34,625 bases of DNA from the NCBI GenBank assembly GCA_015680685.1, contig MNCI01017558.1:443136-477760 (forward strand), in the 5' to 3' direction. The notes under the pieces are model-generated. The model was not told the origin of the DNA and made no database searches. It saw only the letters and a list, made by a program, of their open reading frames with translations. The position numbers were made by a program, and so were the translations under genes. Each line of letters opens with the position of its first letter. Position 1 is the first letter of the stretch. This DNA comes from Gnetum montanum (lineage: Eukaryota; Streptophyta; Gnetopsida; Gnetales; Gnetaceae). Below, in pieces: positions 31,584 through 34,625 of the stretch.

Positions 31584-33621
31584 ATGTCTCTCTCACAAGA
31601 CTATGATAACGCAACAACTAGTAAGGCAATTCATTGGAGAGCCAACGAATTATATGAGTCTATGATTTGGGAGTACTTAATCTTATGTAGGGGTCTCCTA
31701 TGTACATAAACAAAGACAACATCATCCCAAATCATAGACTCATAACCTACCTAGTGACAATGAACCCCTGTTGGCCACTAGGAGCCTAATGCATATACAA
31801 GAGGCTGTTCAAATATCTCGTAGGCATCATGAGAAAAGCCATCTACCTAGGCTTGATTTTAAAAACTTTCCCAAGTTTTTAGGAGGCTATGATTTAGATC
31901 CACAACATCATTTACAAGCCTTCCATGATGCTTGTGTATGGAACAATATTGATACTAGGTGGTATAAAATTAAGCTCTTTCCTATGACACTCGTTAGCCA
32001 AGCAAAAGTATGGTACAAGCCCTTAAAACCAAAATCAATTCGACATTGGCCGATAATGGTAGAACTCTTCATTGAAAGATACCAAACCTATGCAAGAGTG
32101 TCAACCTTGAGGAAACAAATCCAAGAGTGGAAAAAAGTGCAACATGAACCCTTGGACATGGCCTTAGAAAGATATTACTTTTTGTTAAACAAGTGCCCAG
32201 GCCATGGGTTCTCTGAGGAAAGGCTAATTGATCACATCATGGATGGGCTCCGTAATGAAACAAGGGAAACCCTGGGGATGTATGCCCCAGGTTAACTATA
32301 TGAACTATGAACCCACCAATTCTAAGAGCTTATTAAGCAGGTAGCAAAAGAAGAGGAAGAAATAGCTAAATGGGAGAATGTTGAAAGCTCTCAATAGGAC
32401 AAAAATCTCAAAATAGCAAAGGTCCATGATCATGAAGAGGAGTAATCAACTCACCTCAAGGAGGTGGAATCATCTTTGCCAATACTACAATCACTAGCTG
32501 AAATTGAGGCAAAGATCAATAAGATGATGGAATGGGTACATGAAAGATGTGGAGAATATGACAACATTATTAGAGGTAGAACCATGACGAACCAAGAAAT
32601 AGGATAAAAGACCACTAGATAATTGGAAAGAAGGGTTGAAGAAAATAAGGATAAGAGATCAACTGCAAATCACTCGTATCAATGTGACATTTGCTTGTAC
32701 GATCACCCCAAAAGCCAATGTCCAATCTTGTCACATTTACATGATCATTGGGGAGGAATGTTACATCTAGATTTTGTACAAAAATACTGTGTTCAATCAT
32801 AGTGGAAAAAATCCCAGTCATGGGGAAGGCCACCCTCAAATTGGTCATACCCTTCATACCATCAAAACCCAAGCACTTATCAGGTTCAGCATCCTATTTC
32901 CCCAACTGTGTCAACATCCTCTATCTCACCACATTGTTATCATTCTCTTTAGTACTATCAACCCATGTCCTTTCCCACAAGATCACCATCTCATGTGCCT
33001 TCAACTTCTCCTCAACCTCAATATGCTCACCCTTCACCTCCTTTTACATCACCACCAATAGTACCAGAAGGTTTTGCACCACAGTACCCACCCACGAACG
33101 TTACTTGTGTTGCTACCATCAATAGTAGTGGAGGTCCTCCACAACGTCGAAAGTGCCCTTTCTTTAGGAATGACCAAAGAAAGAGACAACACGGTTTTGA
33201 AACCATTACATCCTCCAACATAGCACAAGTTCAATGCTGTGATGCATTTGCCTCCTCAAACTGAATGCCTCCTGGTACCTTATCAGGGCCACCAATCAAT
33301 ACTCTAACTACCATGCGACCCAATGAATATAACGACATAGGAAGACATATTGATCCTTGCATACCATCTTACAGTCACAGGTGTCATAGTGGGTCAACTC
33401 CTTATCAATTAACCATATTTTATAGTTTTCCCCACTATGCCTACTTTAATCAAGTGTGTGAATCCTAATTTGGGTACATTCCAACCACCACATCAAAGGA
33501 CACCCAGTGGTTTGGATATGACCAAACTTCAACGTTCCCAAAATGCTTGGATCCAAATTTTTCATTTATTAATTCTAACCATACCCAAAGGATTAGTTAT
33601 GGGGGATATCCTCTATTCTGA
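31584..33621 (+). pseudogene. gag: gag of the third family A element (degenerate)
   Basis: It starts MSLSQDYDNATTS at 31584, and the first 180 bp contain frameshifts. The long clean piece 31771-32295 holds the Retrotrans_gag domain: LPRLDFKNFPKFLGGYDL, KLFPMTLVSQAKVWY, FIERYQTYARVSTLRKQI, CPGHGFSEERLIDHIMDGL. The knuckle CDICLYDHPKSQC (CX2CX3HX4C) lies near 32683-32722. A proline-rich tail ends SYGGYPLF at 33621. It preserves the gag core better than the nested copy, showing where that one lost a base near 8390. Confidence 0.82.
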
Positions 33622-34164
33622 CAAGTAGAATTAATAAATGTTTTTTCTTTTCTTTAATTTTACAATTTTTTGTTTTCGAGTTTTTTATCTTTTTATTTGT
33701 TGTTTTATCTTTTCATTTATTGTTTTATCTTTTTATCTTTTTATGGGTAATCTCATATATGAATAAAACACTCATGTGACTTGTTGGTTGAGGTGTTGTT
33801 CTATGCTATCAAGTCTCAGGTGACTAATTATTTGGATAGTGAGCCCACCACATCCACCCAACCATTTTATTAATAAGAGGTTCTACTCTGGGTACGATGA
33901 TATTCTTGTCATCATGAAAACTTAAACGTAATTTTGTGCTCATTATGCCTAGAGTGAAAAATGATGGACTAAGAGGGAATGGCCAGGGTGTGACATCAAG
34001 GGGACTTGTGGATTCTCTTTGGTGATAGTTGTAGGTGTTATCATGAAGCCTGGTTGTACTAAGATCCTTGTAGATCTAACAAAAAATGGGAGTAAGAGTA
34101 ATAAAGGAATTCAATAAACAAACTTAATGTTGTTCTGGGGTCCCCACTGGAAATACATGCATCC
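33622..34164 (+). other. Post-gag spacer of the third family A element
   Basis: A T-rich tract (33640-33750) is followed by sequence shared with 10200-10630, including GACATCAAGGGGACTTG. No pol motif is visible. Confidence 0.6.
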
Positions 34165-34446
34165 ATGCCTAAAGGTTGGTGGCTTCTCCGATTCACTGTT
34201 GAAAAGGACAAAGTGCCAAAATGGCTAGAAAAAGAAAAAAAGGAAAAAAAAAGAGAGGAAAGAAAAGATCAAGAAACAAAATGTGTCGTAGAGAAATTCC
34301 AAATAACTCTTCCCTTAGACAAAACTCCAAGTGATCATACGCCTTGTTGTCATGGTGCTCTTATGGATGCCCATCATTGGATGAAACAATGCGATGTCAT
34401 TGATTGGAGGAATGAACTTGGTCTTGATTTTGGAGCAATAGGCTAA
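34165..34446 (+). CDS. Small conserved post-gag reading frame, open copy, unknown
   Basis: This frame of 93 codons, from ATG to TAA, reads MPKGWWLLRFTVEKDK, then a K/E-rich stretch, then TPSDHTPCCHG, HHWMKQCDVID and LGLDFGAIG. The broken counterpart lies at 10630-10847, and related nucleotides occur on the minus strand near 2265-2040. Conserved His, Cys and Trp residues are visible, but I know no family. It may be a small accessory protein or simply non-coding sequence that happens to be open. The sequence from 34447 to the window end is unassigned spacer. Confidence 0.35.
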   Translation: MPKGWWLLRFTVEKDKVPKWLEKEKKEKKREERKDQETKCVVEKFQITLPLDKTPSDHTPCCHGALMDAHHWMKQCDVIDWRNELGLDFGAIG

Positions 34447-34625
34447 TGACACATTAATCACATCCTACACTTAGGATTCACTATGCCTAGGGTTAGTTAC
34501 CTCATGTCTCGATCTTTGCAATCCCTTCTACAATTTTCCTCATCTCCCTATTCATGTATGTTTGACTTGTGTCTTGTATAGCATAGAATTCATACCTCAT
34601 CGTGGTGGTATTTAACATGTGTGTG

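Larger units (their letters stand above)
30607..34625 (+). mobile_element. Third family A element, cut by the window end
   Basis: LTR, tRNA-Asp primer-binding site, gag and post-gag spacer lie in the same order as in the element at 7166. The LTR promoter and gag are clearly related but diverged, so this is a separate insertion. It sits inside element B's 3' LTR. Confidence 0.82.

Overview
The window looks like intergenic, repeat-packed nuclear DNA of a large-genome seed plant. The signs are Ty3/gypsy elements of the Tat/Ogre and Athila-like types, primer-binding sites matching plant tRNA-Asp, TATAAATA boxes in LTRs, AT-rich introns with GT/AG ends, and heavy CpG-to-TpG/CpA decay. I see no intact cellular gene, rRNA, tRNA or CRISPR array. 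Every long reading frame carries stops or frameshifts. The species cannot be named from sequence alone.

Layout: (1) 1-2983 is the 3' part of a minus-strand LTR element of 'family A': post-gag spacer followed by an LTR running off the left edge. (2) A giant plus-strand Tat/Ogre-like element ('element B') starts at 2984, inside the gag end of element 1. It has an LTR of at least about 1.7 kb, gag from 5381, protease, RT, RNase H, a second (archaeal-type) RNase H and integrase ending at 27093, a polypurine tract, and a 3' LTR from 28927. (3) A family A element (7166-15795) is inserted in B's gag. It has two 789-bp LTRs, a near-perfect 5-bp target duplication and a tRNA-Asp PBS. It carries gag plus a second ORF (12022-14833) but no pol, so it is non-autonomous. 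(4) Another family A copy (30607 to the right edge: LTR, PBS, gag, spacer) interrupts B's 3' LTR.

The most unusual part is 17.7-23.6 kb. Between protease and RT, where Ogre elements are known to carry an intron, B contains about 5 kb that reads as a multi-exon gene on the opposite strand. It has a TATA box, leader, ATG, consensus 5' splice sites (GTAAGG, GTGAGT twice), an exon resembling an FCP1-type HAD phosphatase domain, and an acidic C-terminus with a stop at 18317. It appears to be a captured cellular gene in antisense orientation, now a pseudogene. The domain call is moderate; the exon-intron style is clearer than the function.

Two further themes stand out. Family A LTRs carry clusters of GATATC-centred palindromes just upstream of the TATA box, and the same arrangement recurs inside the nested element in front of its second ORF, suggesting an internal promoter. 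Element B's LTR is built of ~140-bp tandem repeats, each with a short GCTACGCT/AGCGTAGC hairpin. Similar hairpins recur in the first intron of the antisense gene.
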